DNA of 32,546 nucleotides from Candidatus Eiseniibacteriota bacterium (GCA_016712505.1 JADJQY010000020.1:1-32546), one strand, 5' to 3'; counted from the stretch's first letter, positions 8,514-18,101 are shown. The notes: a model not told the origin generated them from the sequence alone. Numbers and translations: made by a program.

Positions 8514-9916
8514 AGCACACGATCCAATCCATCGGCGCGCTCTTGGCTCTCGGGCTCGCGGCGTGCGCCCCCGAGGAGTCGAGCCCGCCGGTGCGCGAGG
8601 CATCCGAACCGGCGACGAATCGAATCCAGGTGCCGGCCAGTGTGCGTCGGAACCTCGGCATCGAGTACGTCGCCGTCGAGCGCCGGCGCGTAGCGGCGAC
8701 GCAGCGCTACGCCGGCCACTTCGAGCTCTTGGCTTCTGCACGACACGAAGTCCGCACGCCGATCGCGGGTCGGGTCGAGTTGCTGGTGGCGCCGCTGCAG
8801 CGCGTCGCGGTCGGCGACGTGCTCTACCGCATCGACTCCCTGGAGTGGAGGCAGATGCAGCGCGAGCTCGGGGAGCTGTCGACCGCGGCGCTCGTCCAGG
8901 AGGCGCGGGGGCGCGCCACGCAGCCGTTGCTCGAAGCCCATCGCGCCCACGAGGAGAGCCTGCGAGAAGCGATCGGGGTCATGGACGCGCGGGCGACCGT
9001 CTTGGAGGAGATGCGTGAGAGCGTCGGAGGGCAAGCGCGCGAGCTGGCGGAGGCTCGCGTGCAGCGGGCCCAGGTGCGCTCGGATCTCGCGCAGGCAATC
9101 GAGCAGCGTGTCGGAGTCGAGGCCTCGCTCCTCGAGCTGGAGTCGAGCCTTCGTGGCACTCGTGATCGCTTCGAGCTGGCGCTCGTCGCCGCTTCGACCA
9201 TCTTGTCGAAACCCGCCGGGCTGCTCTCGGCGCCGGTCTCGAGCGGCGAGAGCAAAGTGCCGCTCTGGCGCAGCATCACTTTGGTGGAGATCCGGTCCGC
9301 GGCGGCCGGCGTGGTGAGCGAGGTCCCGGTCGCGAACGGCGTCTGGGTGGAGGCGGGTGAACGGCTGCTCACGCTCTCGGATCTCAGCCAGGTGCGCTTC
9401 CGCGCGCGGGCGCCGCAGAGCGATCTCGCGAGCATGCGAGAAGGGCTGCCTTCACATGTGGCCCTGCCTCAACGCGGCGCGACAGCGGACGATCGCGTTT
9501 CCGGCTTGCTGCGCTTCGGCGTGGAGGCCGACCCGCAGCAGCGGACGTTCGAGCTCTTCCTGGAGCCGGCGAGTTCGCGGGACTGGATGAAGCCAGGCGT
9601 CGCGGGGTTCCTCGAGATCGAGGCGCGTTCGGAGGCGCCGACCGAGCTCGCGATCCCGCTCTCCGCCGTACTCCAGGACGGTCTCCGACGCGTGTATTTC
9701 CGTCGCGATCCCGCGGACCCGGATCAGGTGATCCGGGTGGAGGCGGACCTCGGTGCGGATGACGGGCGCTGGATCGAAGTGAAGAGCGGCCTGATGGATG
9801 GCGACGAAGTCGTCCTCGCCGGCGCCTACGAGCTGATGCTCGCGAGCTCGGACTCGGCGTCGAAGGGCGGCCACTTCCATGCCGACGGTACTTTCCACGA
9901 AGGCGAAGAGAAGTAG
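8510..9916 (+). CDS. czcB: CzcB-like periplasmic adaptor (membrane fusion protein)
   Basis: This 468-residue protein links the pump and the channel in the periplasm. The leader ends in the lipobox LAAC. The barrel-sandwich (lipoyl) halves are seen at RHEVRTPIAGRVELLVAPLQ and VSEVPVANGVWVEAGERLLT, flanking a long coiled-coil hairpin (residues about 130-240, rich in Glu, Arg, Leu and Ala). A beta-barrel follows (LLRFGVEADPQQRTFELFLE), then a membrane-proximal domain with IPLSAVLQDG, typical of HlyD/CzcB adaptors. A short His-bearing tail (GGHFHADGTFHEGEE) may bind metal. It is coupled by overlap to the channel gene and is followed after nine bases by the pump gene. Intact. Confidence 0.88.
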   Translation: MKHTIQSIGALLALGLAACAPEESSPPVREASEPATNRIQVPASVRRNLGIEYVAVERRRVAATQRYAGHFELLASARHEVRTPIAGRVELLVAPLQRVAVGDVLYRIDSLEWRQMQRELGELSTAALVQEARGRATQPLLEAHRAHEESLREAIGVMDARATVLEEMRESVGGQARELAEARVQRAQVRSDLAQAIEQRVGVEASLLELESSLRGTRDRFELALVAASTILSKPAGLLSAPVSSGESKVPLWRSITLVEIRSAAAGVVSEVPVANGVWVEAGERLLTLSDLSQVRFRARAPQSDLASMREGLPSHVALPQRGATADDRVSGLLRFGVEADPQQRTFELFLEPASSRDWMKPGVAGFLEIEARSEAPTELAIPLSAVLQDGLRRVYFRRDPADPDQVIRVEADLGADDGRWIEVKSGLMDGDEVVLAGAYELMLASSDSASKGGHFHADGTFHEGEEK

Positions 9917-9925
9917 GGCGCGCAC

Positions 9926-12900
9926 ATGTTCCGAAGCCTCATCGCCTTCTCGTTGCGGCAGCCCGTGTTGGTGCTGCTCCTCGCCGCCTGCGCCACGGCG
10001 CTCGCGGGCTATCAGATCCTGCACATGCCGGTGGATGTCTTCCCCGAGCTCAACGCGCCGACCGTCGTCGTGCTCACCGAAGCCGCCGGTCTCGCCGCGG
10101 ACGAGGTCGAGCAGTACGTGACCTTCCCGATCGAGAGCTCGGTCAGCGGGCTACCCGGGATGCGCCGCGTGCGCAGCTCGAGCGCGATCGGTCTCTCGCT
10201 CGTGTGGGTCGAGTTCGAATGGGGCGAGGACATCTATCGCGCCCGGACGCTCGTCGCCGAGAAGCTGGCCGCGATCCGCGCGTCGCTGCCGGAGCGGGCG
10301 CATGCCGAGATCACGCCGATCACCTCGATCACCGGTGAGATCCTGCTCCTCTCGCTCTCTTCGCCCGGGGGCGAGAACGACCCGATGCAGGTCCGCGCGT
10401 ACGCGGAGTTCGATCTGCGGAACCTGCTCCTGTCCGTGCCTGGCGTGGCCCAGGTCGTCGCGATCGGCGGCGAGCTGCCTGAATATCAGGTGCACGTCCG
10501 CCAAGAGCAGCTCGCCCTCTTCGAGCTCTCGATGGAAGAGGTCGTCGACGCGGTCCGCGACGCGCACAGCACGGCCGGCGCAGGCTATCTCCCGAACGTC
10601 GATGGTCGAGAGATCCCGATCCGGCAGACGGGGCGCGTGCGCTCGGCGGCGGACATCGCGGCGACCGTCGTGCGCTTCAAGGACGGCACGCCGATCACCG
10701 TCGGGCAGGTCGCCGAGGTCGCCATCGGCGCGACACCCCAGCGCGGGACTGCCGCAGAAGGCGGACGATCCGCCGTGGTCCTCTCGGTCCAGAAGGCGCC
10801 CAGCACGAACACGCTCCTGCTGACGAGCGCCATCGATGCGATGCTCGACCAAGCCGAGCAGACGATGCCGCAAGGGATGGTGCTCAATCGCCATGTGATG
10901 CGCCAGTCGGATTTCATCCGCCTCTCGGTGAACAATCTGGTCGTCGTGCTGCGCGATGCGGCCATCTTTGTCGCGCTCATCCTCGTGCTGTTCCTGATGA
11001 ACGTGCGCACGACGCTGATCACGCTGACGGCGCTCCCGCTGAGCCTCGGGATCGCCTTCCTGGTGCTGTCCGCGCTCGGGCTCTCCATCAACGTCATGAC
11101 CCTGGGCGGTCTAGCCGTCGCGATCGGCGAGCTGGTCGATGACGCCATCATCGACGTCGAGAACGTCTTCCGGCGCCTGCGGGAGAACGCCGCTCTACCG
11201 CACGCGTCGCAGCGTCCCGTCCTCCAGGTGGTATTCCACGCCAGCAACGAGATCCGGAGCTCGGTGGTCTTCGCCACCTTGATCATCTGCCTCGTGTTCG
11301 TGCCGCTGCTGTTCCTTCAAGGTCTCGAGGGGCGCTTCTTCCGACCGCTGGGCATCGCCTACATCGTCTCGACTTTCGCTTCGTTGGTCGTAGCTCTGAC
11401 CGTGACCCCTGTGCTCTGCCGGCTGCTGCTCGGGAACGCGCGCTTCGCCGCCCATGGAGACGGAGCGCTCGTGCGCTTCTTGAAGCGGCGCTACGAGCCG
11501 GCGCTGCGTTGGGCGATCCGTCGGGGGAAGCTCCTCTTCGCGAGCTCGGCTCTCATCACGGGCGCCTGCCTCGGCTTGGCTTCGACCTATGGCTCGAGCT
11601 TCCTGCCGGAGTTCAACGAAGGCACTTTCACGGTCTTCCTGATGGCGCCGCCAGGGACCTCCTTGACCGAGAGCAATCGCCTGGCCTTCGGTATCGAGTC
11701 GCAGCTCCGCGAGATCGACGGGGTGCGCTCGGTGGTGCGGCGCACGGGGCGAGCAGAGCGCGACGAGCACGCCGAGCCGGTGAGCAGCTCGGAGATCGAG
11801 GTCACGGTGAAGCCCGGGCGCGACAAGTTCGATGTGCGTCGCGAGATCGACCGTGTGCTGGCTGGGGTGCCCGGGATCACGACGAGCATCGGACAGCCCA
11901 TCGAGCACCGGCTGTCGCATGTCCTCTCCGGGACGCCCGCAGCCATCGCCATCGTCGTTCAGGGTGAGGATCTCGCCGTGCTGCGCGGTCTGGCGAAGGA
12001 GATCGAAGCCGTGCTGAAGGAGCTGCCCGGCACGCGCGACGTCGCGGCGAATCGCGAGGTCATGATCACCTCGTTGCCCGTGCGCTACCGCCTGCAGGAC
12101 CTGGCCACGATCGGTCTGAGCCCAGTGGACGCAGCCGAGCAGGTGCAGGACGCGCTGATGGGTGAGACCGTAGCGGAGGTGAACGAGGGGGTCCGCCGCT
12201 TCGCGATCACCGTGCGCTTGCATCCCGAGCAACGCGAGCGCGTCGCCGACGTCGGCAACCTCCTGCTACGTGGACCCATGGGCTCCTCGACGCGGCTTCG
12301 CGACGTCGCCGACATCGGTCGCGAGGCGACCTCTAACCTGATCGCGCGCGAGGGGATGCGGCGGAAAGCCGTGATCTCCTGCAATGTCGCCGAGGGCTAC
12401 AACCTGGGCCAGCTCGCCGAGGCAGTCCGCGAGCGTATCGAGCCGATGGTCACGCAGAAGAAGTGCACGCTGAAGGTCGGGGGCCAGTTCGAAGCGCAGC
12501 AATCGGCGAGCCGCACTCTGCTCGCGATGGGCGCGGGCGTGATCCTCTTCATGCTGATCCTGATCCAGACCGCGCTCGGCTCGCTGCGCGCCGCGATCCT
12601 GGTCATGGTGAATCTCCCGCTGGCCTTGATCGGCGGCATCCTCGCCGTCTACATCGCGGAATCGCCGAGCCTTGTCGGCAACACGCTAGCGCTCTTGGGG
12701 ATCGGGGCCGGGCGCTATCAGGCGCCGGTCCTCTCGATCGCGAGCCTGGTGGGCTTCATCACTCTCTTCGGGATCGCCGTCCGGAACGGGATCCTGCTCG
12801 TTCGCCACTACTTCGATCTGATGCGGGAGGGAGCTTCACTCGACGAAGCCGTGATCCGCGGATCGATGGAGCGCCTGGTGCCGATCCTCATGACGGCGCT

Positions 12901-13111
12901 CACGGCGGCGCTCGGCCTCTTCCCCATCGTGCTGGCGGCGGGCGAGCCCGGGAGCGAGATCCTGGCGCCGCTCTCCGTCGTCGTGCTCGGTGGCTTGCTC
13001 TCCTCTACCTTCCTGAATCTGATCCTCGTTCCCGCGGGCTTCTTCTGGATGTTCCGGAACCACCCCGTCGGAGCAGATGCACAGACCTCTGACCTCGAGG
13101 CACTCACATGA
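9926..13111 (+). CDS. czcA: CzcA-like heavy-metal RND efflux pump
   Basis: This is the 1061-residue inner-membrane proton antiporter of the tripartite system, full length for the heavy-metal RND family. It has the usual plan: a first helix, a large periplasmic loop (ADEVEQYVTFPIESSVSGLPG), six helices, a second periplasmic loop and six more helices. The proton-relay helix near residues 400-420 reads AIGELVDDAIIDVENVFRR. This keeps acidic residues and the VEN signature but differs from the DFGxxxDGAVVIVEN form of Zn/Co/Cd pumps, so the metal specificity is uncertain. The last helices contain LVGFITLFGIAVRNGILLV, a strong family signature. It overlaps the His-rich lipoprotein gene by four bases. 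No frameshift occurs over 3.2 kb. Confidence 0.92.
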   Translation: MFRSLIAFSLRQPVLVLLLAACATALAGYQILHMPVDVFPELNAPTVVVLTEAAGLAADEVEQYVTFPIESSVSGLPGMRRVRSSSAIGLSLVWVEFEWGEDIYRARTLVAEKLAAIRASLPERAHAEITPITSITGEILLLSLSSPGGENDPMQVRAYAEFDLRNLLLSVPGVAQVVAIGGELPEYQVHVRQEQLALFELSMEEVVDAVRDAHSTAGAGYLPNVDGREIPIRQTGRVRSAADIAATVVRFKDGTPITVGQVAEVAIGATPQRGTAAEGGRSAVVLSVQKAPSTNTLLLTSAIDAMLDQAEQTMPQGMVLNRHVMRQSDFIRLSVNNLVVVLRDAAIFVALILVLFLMNVRTTLITLTALPLSLGIAFLVLSALGLSINVMTLGGLAVAIGELVDDAIIDVENVFRRLRENAALPHASQRPVLQVVFHASNEIRSSVVFATLIICLVFVPLLFLQGLEGRFFRPLGIAYIVSTFASLVVALTVTPVLCRLLLGNARFAAHGDGALVRFLKRRYEPALRWAIRRGKLLFASSALITGACLGLASTYGSSFLPEFNEGTFTVFLMAPPGTSLTESNRLAFGIESQLREIDGVRSVVRRTGRAERDEHAEPVSSSEIEVTVKPGRDKFDVRREIDRVLAGVPGITTSIGQPIEHRLSHVLSGTPAAIAIVVQGEDLAVLRGLAKEIEAVLKELPGTRDVAANREVMITSLPVRYRLQDLATIGLSPVDAAEQVQDALMGETVAEVNEGVRRFAITVRLHPEQRERVADVGNLLLRGPMGSSTRLRDVADIGREATSNLIAREGMRRKAVISCNVAEGYNLGQLAEAVRERIEPMVTQKKCTLKVGGQFEAQQSASRTLLAMGAGVILFMLILIQTALGSLRAAILVMVNLPLALIGGILAVYIAESPSLVGNTLALLGIGAGRYQAPVLSIASLVGFITLFGIAVRNGILLVRHYFDLMREGASLDEAVIRGSMERLVPILMTALTAALGLFPIVLAAGEPGSEILAPLSVVVLGGLLSSTFLNLILVPAGFFWMFRNHPVGADAQTSDLEALT

Positions 13112-13584
13112 AGTCGATCCTGCTGCTCTCGCTCTCTACTGCCGTGCTCGCGCTCCTCGCTTCCTGCAGCGGCGAGGAAGAGCCGAAGCCGAAGTCCACA
13201 CCCGCGCACACCGCCGACGATGGCCATGATCACGGCGATGGTGGGGGCGAACATGCGGATCACGGCGAGCGCACGGCCATGGGACGCATCGCGCTGGGAG
13301 ACCTCGGGATCCAGGTCTTCCACCTCGGCCCGATCGCCCCGGGCAAGGAGGCCGACATCGATCTCGACTTCGAGACGGGTGCCAAGCTCCCCGAGAGCCT
13401 GCGCGGCTGGATCGGGATCGAATCCGGGCAGGGCTCGATGAAGATGCGCTTCGAGAAGGAGGCCGAGATGCGCATGCACGGCCACATCGACGTGCCGAGC
13501 TCGCTCCCCGAAGGTAGCGCCCTCTGGATCGAGCTCGCAGGGCAAAGCGGTCCTGTGCGAGCATCCCTCGCTCTGCCGCGCTGA
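13108..13584 (+). CDS. His-rich lipoprotein of the efflux operon
   Basis: The 158-residue protein starts in the stop of the pump gene (ATGA). A signal peptide ends in LASC. A linker rich in His, Asp and Gly follows (HTADDGHDHGDGGGEHADHG), a likely low-affinity metal-binding tract. The rest is a compact beta-rich domain (ADIDLDFETGAKLPESLRGW, MKMRFEKEAEMRMHGHID) that resembles a small immunoglobulin-like or copper-resistance fold, without a clear match. As the last gene of the operon it probably buffers or hands over metal in the periplasm. That role is inferred from composition and coupling. Confidence 0.75.
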   Translation: MKSILLLSLSTAVLALLASCSGEEEPKPKSTPAHTADDGHDHGDGGGEHADHGERTAMGRIALGDLGIQVFHLGPIAPGKEADIDLDFETGAKLPESLRGWIGIESGQGSMKMRFEKEAEMRMHGHIDVPSSLPEGSALWIELAGQSGPVRASLALPR

Positions 13585-13630
13585 TCAGGCCGGCCCCATG
13601 CCAGCAGATCGCAATCACGTGATCGACCAT

Positions 13631-13666
13631 GCTGGAGTCGCTGACGCAGAAGCGTCCGACTCCAGC
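13631..13666 (+). terminator. Strong stem-loop after the efflux operon
   Basis: GCTGGAGTCG (13631-13640) and CGACTCCAGC (13657-13666) are perfect complements. Inside them GACGC and GCGTC pair around AGAA, leaving only a CT bulge, so 15 base pairs form in total. There is no T-run after it, so it is not a classical intrinsic terminator. It lies 47 bases after the last operon stop and may slow or end transcription or protect the mRNA end. Confidence 0.5.
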
Positions 13667-13786
13667 GTGCCTCGGGCTCTCGATGCAATGACAGAGGAGA
13701 GCACGGCGCCGTTCTCCGATTCATCCAACGAATCGGCCGCGATGACGATGTGTGTGGCGGCCGCTGAAGTCACGGGCAACGTACCC

Positions 13787-14422
13787 ATGGATCCTCGAGT
13801 CGCTCCTGCACGGAGGAAGTATTTCCGGACGAAGCACCGATTGCTTGCTTCACGGTTGTTCGGTTGCCTCGTCGTGCTCTTCTTGCTCAGCGGGGAGAAC
13901 TATTGGTCGGAGCAGGCACCCGTCCTTCACGCCGGCCTCTATCTGTTTGGTTGCGTCATCGGGGGGCTTGGGGCCTTCGGGCGTGTGTGGGCACTGGCCC
14001 ACATCGCGGGCAGGAAGCGAGCGGAGCTTGTCACGGACGGGCCCTATTCGCTCTGCCGCAATCCGATCTACGTCTCGAGCCTCTTGCTCGCGACCGGCTT
14101 CATGCTCTGTGCGGGATCGATCATCCTGACGATCCTCACCAGTGTGTCGTTCTACGCGCTCTATGCCTTTGTTCTTCGCAAAGAAGAGCGCGAGTTGGAG
14201 GCGGTTCACGGGAGAGCATTCCTGCGCTACTGCGAGAAGACCCCATCGTTCTGGCCGCGTGCCTCCGCCTACCAAGAAGCGCAGTCGGTGACGATCTGCT
14301 CGGCAGCCTTTCGCCGTGGAGCTTGGACCGTCGCCCTCTACATGCCGCTCATCGGACTCCCGCCGTTGATCTGCGCTCTACACGAGGTTGGTGCGCTTCC
14401 GATTCTCTATCCGATCTACTGA
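13787..14422 (+). CDS. Isoprenylcysteine carboxyl methyltransferase / phospholipid methyltransferase-like membrane protein
   Basis: The frame is open from 13598, but the first 60 codons span a stem-loop and have unordered composition, so I place the start at ATG 13787 (211 residues). No clear ribosome site supports any of the candidates. Several membrane helices (LFGCLVVLFLLSG, LHAGLYLFGCVIGGLGAFG) precede the conserved methyltransferase core: GPYSLCRNPIYVSSLLLATG, which matches the GPYxxxRHPxYxG motif that binds S-adenosylmethionine, then EERELEAVHGRAFLRYCEKT and FWPR, matching the EExxLxxxFGxxYxxYxxxxxxFxP end of ICMT/PEMT proteins. Such proteins methylate lipids or small thiols in the membrane and are often found beside metal-resistance genes in bacteria. 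The substrate is unknown. Intact. Confidence 0.75.
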   Translation: MDPRVAPARRKYFRTKHRLLASRLFGCLVVLFLLSGENYWSEQAPVLHAGLYLFGCVIGGLGAFGRVWALAHIAGRKRAELVTDGPYSLCRNPIYVSSLLLATGFMLCAGSIILTILTSVSFYALYAFVLRKEERELEAVHGRAFLRYCEKTPSFWPRASAYQEAQSVTICSAAFRRGAWTVALYMPLIGLPPLICALHEVGALPILYPIY

Positions 14423-14676
14423 GCAGGAGCCGTCTACGCTGGCCTCGGGCTCCGAGACGGAGGGCGATCGCCGCAGGAGCTGCGAGAGGACGAAATCGGG
14501 TTGCGCTCTCGAAGATCCGTGAGACGAAGGAGCCGCCCGAGGAGTCGTGATCGGCCGTGGGTCGATCGGGCCGACTCTGAGAAGATCTGGCGCCTCGTGG
14601 GCTGGCCGCAGGGTAGGGCCTGTGACGGCTGGTGATGGTCGGTCTGGATGCTGAACGTGATCGCAACGGAGACAAC

Positions 14677-16781
14677 ATGCGAAGAACCGAGTTCGTCGTT
14701 CCGGGAATGGACTGCGCAACCGAGGAGGTCTCGATTCGGCAGCGCCTGGCCGCGCTGCGTGGAATCGAGAGCATTGGCATCGACCTCGCGGAGCGCCGAC
14801 TGACCGTCGAGCACACGCTACCCGACGATTCCAGCATCATCCGAGAGTTGAAGGCGATCGGCCTGAAGGCGCAGAGAGCCGACGAGTTATCGGCTGCGAC
14901 GCTGGCTCGTCAAGCACGCCTGCGCTCGATCGCGTTCGCTGCCGGCGGCGTGCTTGCCCTTGGCAGCGAAGGCGTCTCCTTGGCTGGGTTCGGCGAGCAG
15001 CATGCGCTTGTCGTGGTCATGGCGATCCTGGCCATAGGGCTCTGCGGGCTGCCAACACTTCGCAAAGGCTGGGCCGCGCTGCGCACCCTGACGCTGAACA
15101 TCAGCTTCCTCATGTCGATCGCCGTGGTCGGAGTCATGTGCATCGGCGAGTGGCCAGAGGCCGCCATGGTCGTTTTCCTGTTCTCCTTGGCGGAGTGGAT
15201 CGAGGCGCGCTCGCTCTCTCACGCACGCAGCGCAGTGCGTGAGCTGCTCGCGCTGGCACCCGAAGATGCCACTGTCCTCCAAGAAGATGGGTCCTGGATC
15301 AAGAAGCGAGCCGAGGAGGTGCTCACGGGAGCGGTCGTGCGCATCAAGCCTGGCGAGCGCGTGCCGCTCGACGGAATCGTGGTCTTCGGTGCTTCTGCGG
15401 TCGATCAGGCACCCATCACCGGCGAGAGCGTGCCCGTAGAGAAGGGAATCGGTGCGACCGTCTTCGCCGGCACGATCAACGCCGAAGGAGTGCTCGACGT
15501 GCGCACCACCGGAGGCAAAGACCAGACCACGATCGCGAAGATCGTCCGGACCGTGCAGGAAGCACAAGGCCAGCGAGCGCCGGCGCAACGCTTCGTCGAT
15601 GCCTTTGCGCGTGTCTACACTCCCATCATCTGCGTCGTGGCAGTCCTGGTAGCTACGTTGCCTTGGGCGGTCTTTGGTGAGCCCTTCTTGTCCTGGCTAC
15701 ACCGCGCGCTGGTGCTGCTGGTCATCGCTTGCCCCTGCGCTCTCGTGATCTCCACGCCGGTCACGATCGTGAGTGGTCTTGCTGCTGCTGCGAGGCGAGG
15801 AATCCTCATCAAGGGCGGCATGCACCTGGAGTCGGGTCGCAAGCTGCGCGCCGTGGCACTCGACAAGACCGGCACCATCACGGCGGGACACCCGCGGCTG
15901 ACCGATGTCATCCCGCTACGCGGGATGGACCGTGATCGAGTGCTACAGCTCGCCGCGAGCCTCGACGCGCTATCGGATCACCCAGTGGCCCGCGCAGTAG
16001 CTGCAGGGTGGAGCGGTGCTCGCCTTCCGGTCGATCGCTTCGCGTCCCTTCCAGGGCGGGGCGTCGCCGGTGTTGTCGCTGGAGAACGAATGCTGCTCGG
16101 CAACCATCGTCTCGCGGAGGATTCCGGGATCTGTGGAGCGGAGGTCGAGCAGGAGCTGCAGGTGCTAGAGGCTCTCGGAAAGACCGCCATTGTCTTGATG
16201 ACGGAGCGAGAGGCTCTCGGAGTGCTCGCCGTTGCAGATACCGTGCGACCGACCAGCGTCGATGCCATCCGAGAGCTGCATGCGATGGGGCTGCGCACCA
16301 CGATGCTGACCGGTGACAATGCCAGGACCGCAGCCAGCATCGGCATCCAGGTCGAGATCCGAGATGTCCGGGTGACCTCTTGCCGGCGGACAAAGTGGCC
16401 GCGATCGATCAGCTCCTCGCACGCTACGGGCACGTGGGCATGGTCGGAGATGGGGTCAACGACGCACCTGCGCTAGCCAAGGCCACGATCGGCTTTGCGA
16501 TGGGGAAAGGCGGCACGGATGTTGCGATCGACACAGCGGACGTCGCCTTCATGCGGGACGATCTCAGAGGACTTGTAGAGTTCCTCCGGCTCAGCTCGCG
16601 CACGCACGCCGTGCTCTTGCAGAACATCACGCTGGCTCTGTCGATGAAGGCGGCGTTCTTCGCCTTGGCATTCGCAGGTGTGGCGAATCTCTGGATGGCG
16701 GTGATCGCGGACATGGGAGCGAGCCTCGCGGTGATCCTCAATGGACTGCGCCTGCTTCGTCAGGCGCCGCGTCAGGAGTGA
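14677..16781 (+). CDS. Zn/Cd/Pb-exporting P1B-type ATPase, one frameshift
   Basis: The start at ATG 14677 has GGAG six bases upstream. The joined protein of about 700 residues pumps divalent soft metal from the cytoplasm. It has an N-terminal metal-binding domain with GMDCATEE in place of GMxCxxC, the actuator TGES (about residue 248), the metal-site CPC helix (IACPCALVIS, about 351), the phosphorylation motif DKTGTIT (about 395), the HP dipeptide in LSDHPVARAV and MLTGDN (about 544). After a frame change comes GDGVNDAPALA and a last helix, VIADMGASLAVILNGLRLL, whose Asp is typical of ZntA/CadA-type Zn/Cd/Pb pumps. The frame breaks near 16374, where GTGACC should read GTGGACC to give VDLLPADK: loss of one G from a GG pair. 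The gene is intact if that base is a sequencing error. Confidence 0.88.
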
Positions 16782-16892
16782 TCCTCGGGGAGCGGAGGTG
16801 TGCTCGACCCCACCGCCGCGAAGTCTGCCAAGCGTGTGGCGATCGTGATAAGAGATCTCGGAGCCACCTCCGAGTGCGAAGAAGGACGTCGG

Positions 16893-17228
16893 ATGCTCTT
16901 CTGCAAGACGGTGCTGCTTTTCGTCGTCACGGCCTTGGCCGAGATCCTCGGCTGCTATCTGCCGTACCTCTGGCTATGTCGTGGAGCGAGTGCTGCGCTC
17001 CTCGTGCCTGCCGCGCTGAGCTTGGGCTCATTTGCGTGGCTCTTGACCTTGCACCCATCGCTTGGCGCGGGACGCGCCTACGCGGCGTACGGAGGAGTCT
17101 ACGTCGCGGTCGCCGTCATCTGGATGTGGCGGGTCGAAGGCGTGATCCCGGATCGCTGGGACCTTTTGGGCACGGCGCTCGCTGTCGTCGGTATGTCCGT
17201 CATCGTCTTGGCACCCCATAGTCGATGA
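16893..17228 (+). CDS. ynfA: YnfA/UPF0060 family small membrane protein
   Basis: The start at 16893 is preferred over 16800 because AAGGA lies six bases upstream and the family begins at this point. The 111-residue protein has four membrane helices and nearly every family signature: TALAEILGCYLPYLWL, LLTLHPSLGAGRAYAAYGGV, DRWDLLG and a final hydrophobic helix ending APHSR. The family belongs to the drug/metabolite transporter superfamily as a small multidrug-type protein; its substrate is not established. It lies 111 bases after the P-type ATPase gene on the same strand and may be part of the resistance set. Intact. Confidence 0.9.
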   Translation: MLFCKTVLLFVVTALAEILGCYLPYLWLCRGASAALLVPAALSLGSFAWLLTLHPSLGAGRAYAAYGGVYVAVAVIWMWRVEGVIPDRWDLLGTALAVVGMSVIVLAPHSR

Positions 17229-17452
17229 ATCGAGCGATCATCGGGGCTCAGCTAGAGTCGCAGCGAGCGAAGCCTGACATGCGGCCGTTGCTTCCAGCGC
17301 TCGTTGCGGCGCTCGTTTGGTTTCCCGATCGCGCCGAGAGGCCTCGAGGTGCGTCGGCGAAATGGTGCTCCGGAGGGGGCCGAATGGAAATCGATGTCGA
17401 TGGAGATGGAGGCGCAGGAGGGTCGCTCGTGCCGAAGGTGAACGCTCCGTAG
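17225..17452 (+). CDS. Possible small exported protein, coupled to the YnfA gene
   Basis: This 75-residue frame begins with ATG 17225 inside the stop of the YnfA gene (ATGA), which suggests translational coupling. It has a weak hydrophobic stretch (MRPLLPALVAALVWF) and an acidic Gly-rich end (MEIDVDGDGGAGG). I recognise no family. The composition is not distinctive, so it may be a chance frame filling the gap before the methyltransferase gene. Confidence 0.3.
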   Translation: MNRAIIGAQLESQRAKPDMRPLLPALVAALVWFPDRAERPRGASAKWCSGGGRMEIDVDGDGGAGGSLVPKVNAP

Positions 17453-17459
17453 CATCGCC

Positions 17460-18080
17460 ATGATCCAATCGCGACCAGATGCCGTGCGGCACCGATCCCT
17501 CGCCTTCTTCGATGCGCAGTTCCAGCGCCAAGTCGCGGCGCGCGAGCTGGCGCTCAACGTCTTCGAGCGCCGCGCTGCCGTACCTCGGGGTCGCGTGCTC
17601 GATCTCGGATGTGGGCTAGGTAACCTCAGCGTCGCGGCCGCTGCGCGGCTGCGAGGTGCTCGCCGTCGACGGCAGTCCGACTGCGATCGAGCACGTCTCG
17701 GAACGGGGCTCGGCGACGCGACGTGCTGGTGCAGGCGGAGCAGGCCGATCTCGCGACCTGGAGCATTGCGGGCGAATACGATGCGATCGTCTCGATCGGG
17801 CTGCTGATGTTCTTCCCGTGCCGCCGTGCGGAAGGCTGATGGAGGCGATCGAGGAGCACGTCGTGGCCGGAGGGATCGCCGTGATCAACGTGCTCGTCGA
17901 GGGACGACCTTCCTCGACATGTTCGAGCCGGAGGGTATTGCCTGCTCGCCAGCGGCGCGGTCGAGGAGCACTTTCGCGGACATGGTTGGCAGATCCAGAG
18001 CGCGATGCACGGAGCGCTTCGACGCGCCGCAGGGCACGCAGAAGGTCTTCGACACGGTGATCGCGAGCAAGAGCGCCTGA
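17460..18080 (+). CDS. TehB-like SAM-dependent methyltransferase, several frameshifts
   Basis: Joining frames gives about 205 residues that match a class I methyltransferase of the TehB type from end to end. The N-terminal part contains SAM-binding motif I (RVLDLGCGLGNLS); the next frame gives EVLAVDGSPTAIEHV (motif II, acidic end of strand 2); the third gives EYDAIVSIGLLMFF (motif IV); then MEAIEEHVVAGGIAVINVL, TTFLDMFEPEG, and GYCLLASGAVEEHFRGHGW. The last segment, FDAPQGTQKVFDTVIA, closes the family pattern. Such enzymes methylate tellurite, selenite or other toxic small molecules, in keeping with the resistance neighbours. At least four frame changes (near 17650, 17720, 17820-17910 and 17935-18030) are required, so it is either a pseudogene or badly sequenced. 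The choice among TehB and other small-molecule methyltransferases is inference. Confidence 0.68.
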
Positions 18081-18101
18081 GAGCGCCGGTCGCGAGGTCC
18101 C

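Noticed and set aside
9452..12232. Long minus-strand open frames (up to 345 codons) opposite the pump genes
   Set aside because: They are shadows of the GC-rich pump frames and have no family or start signals.
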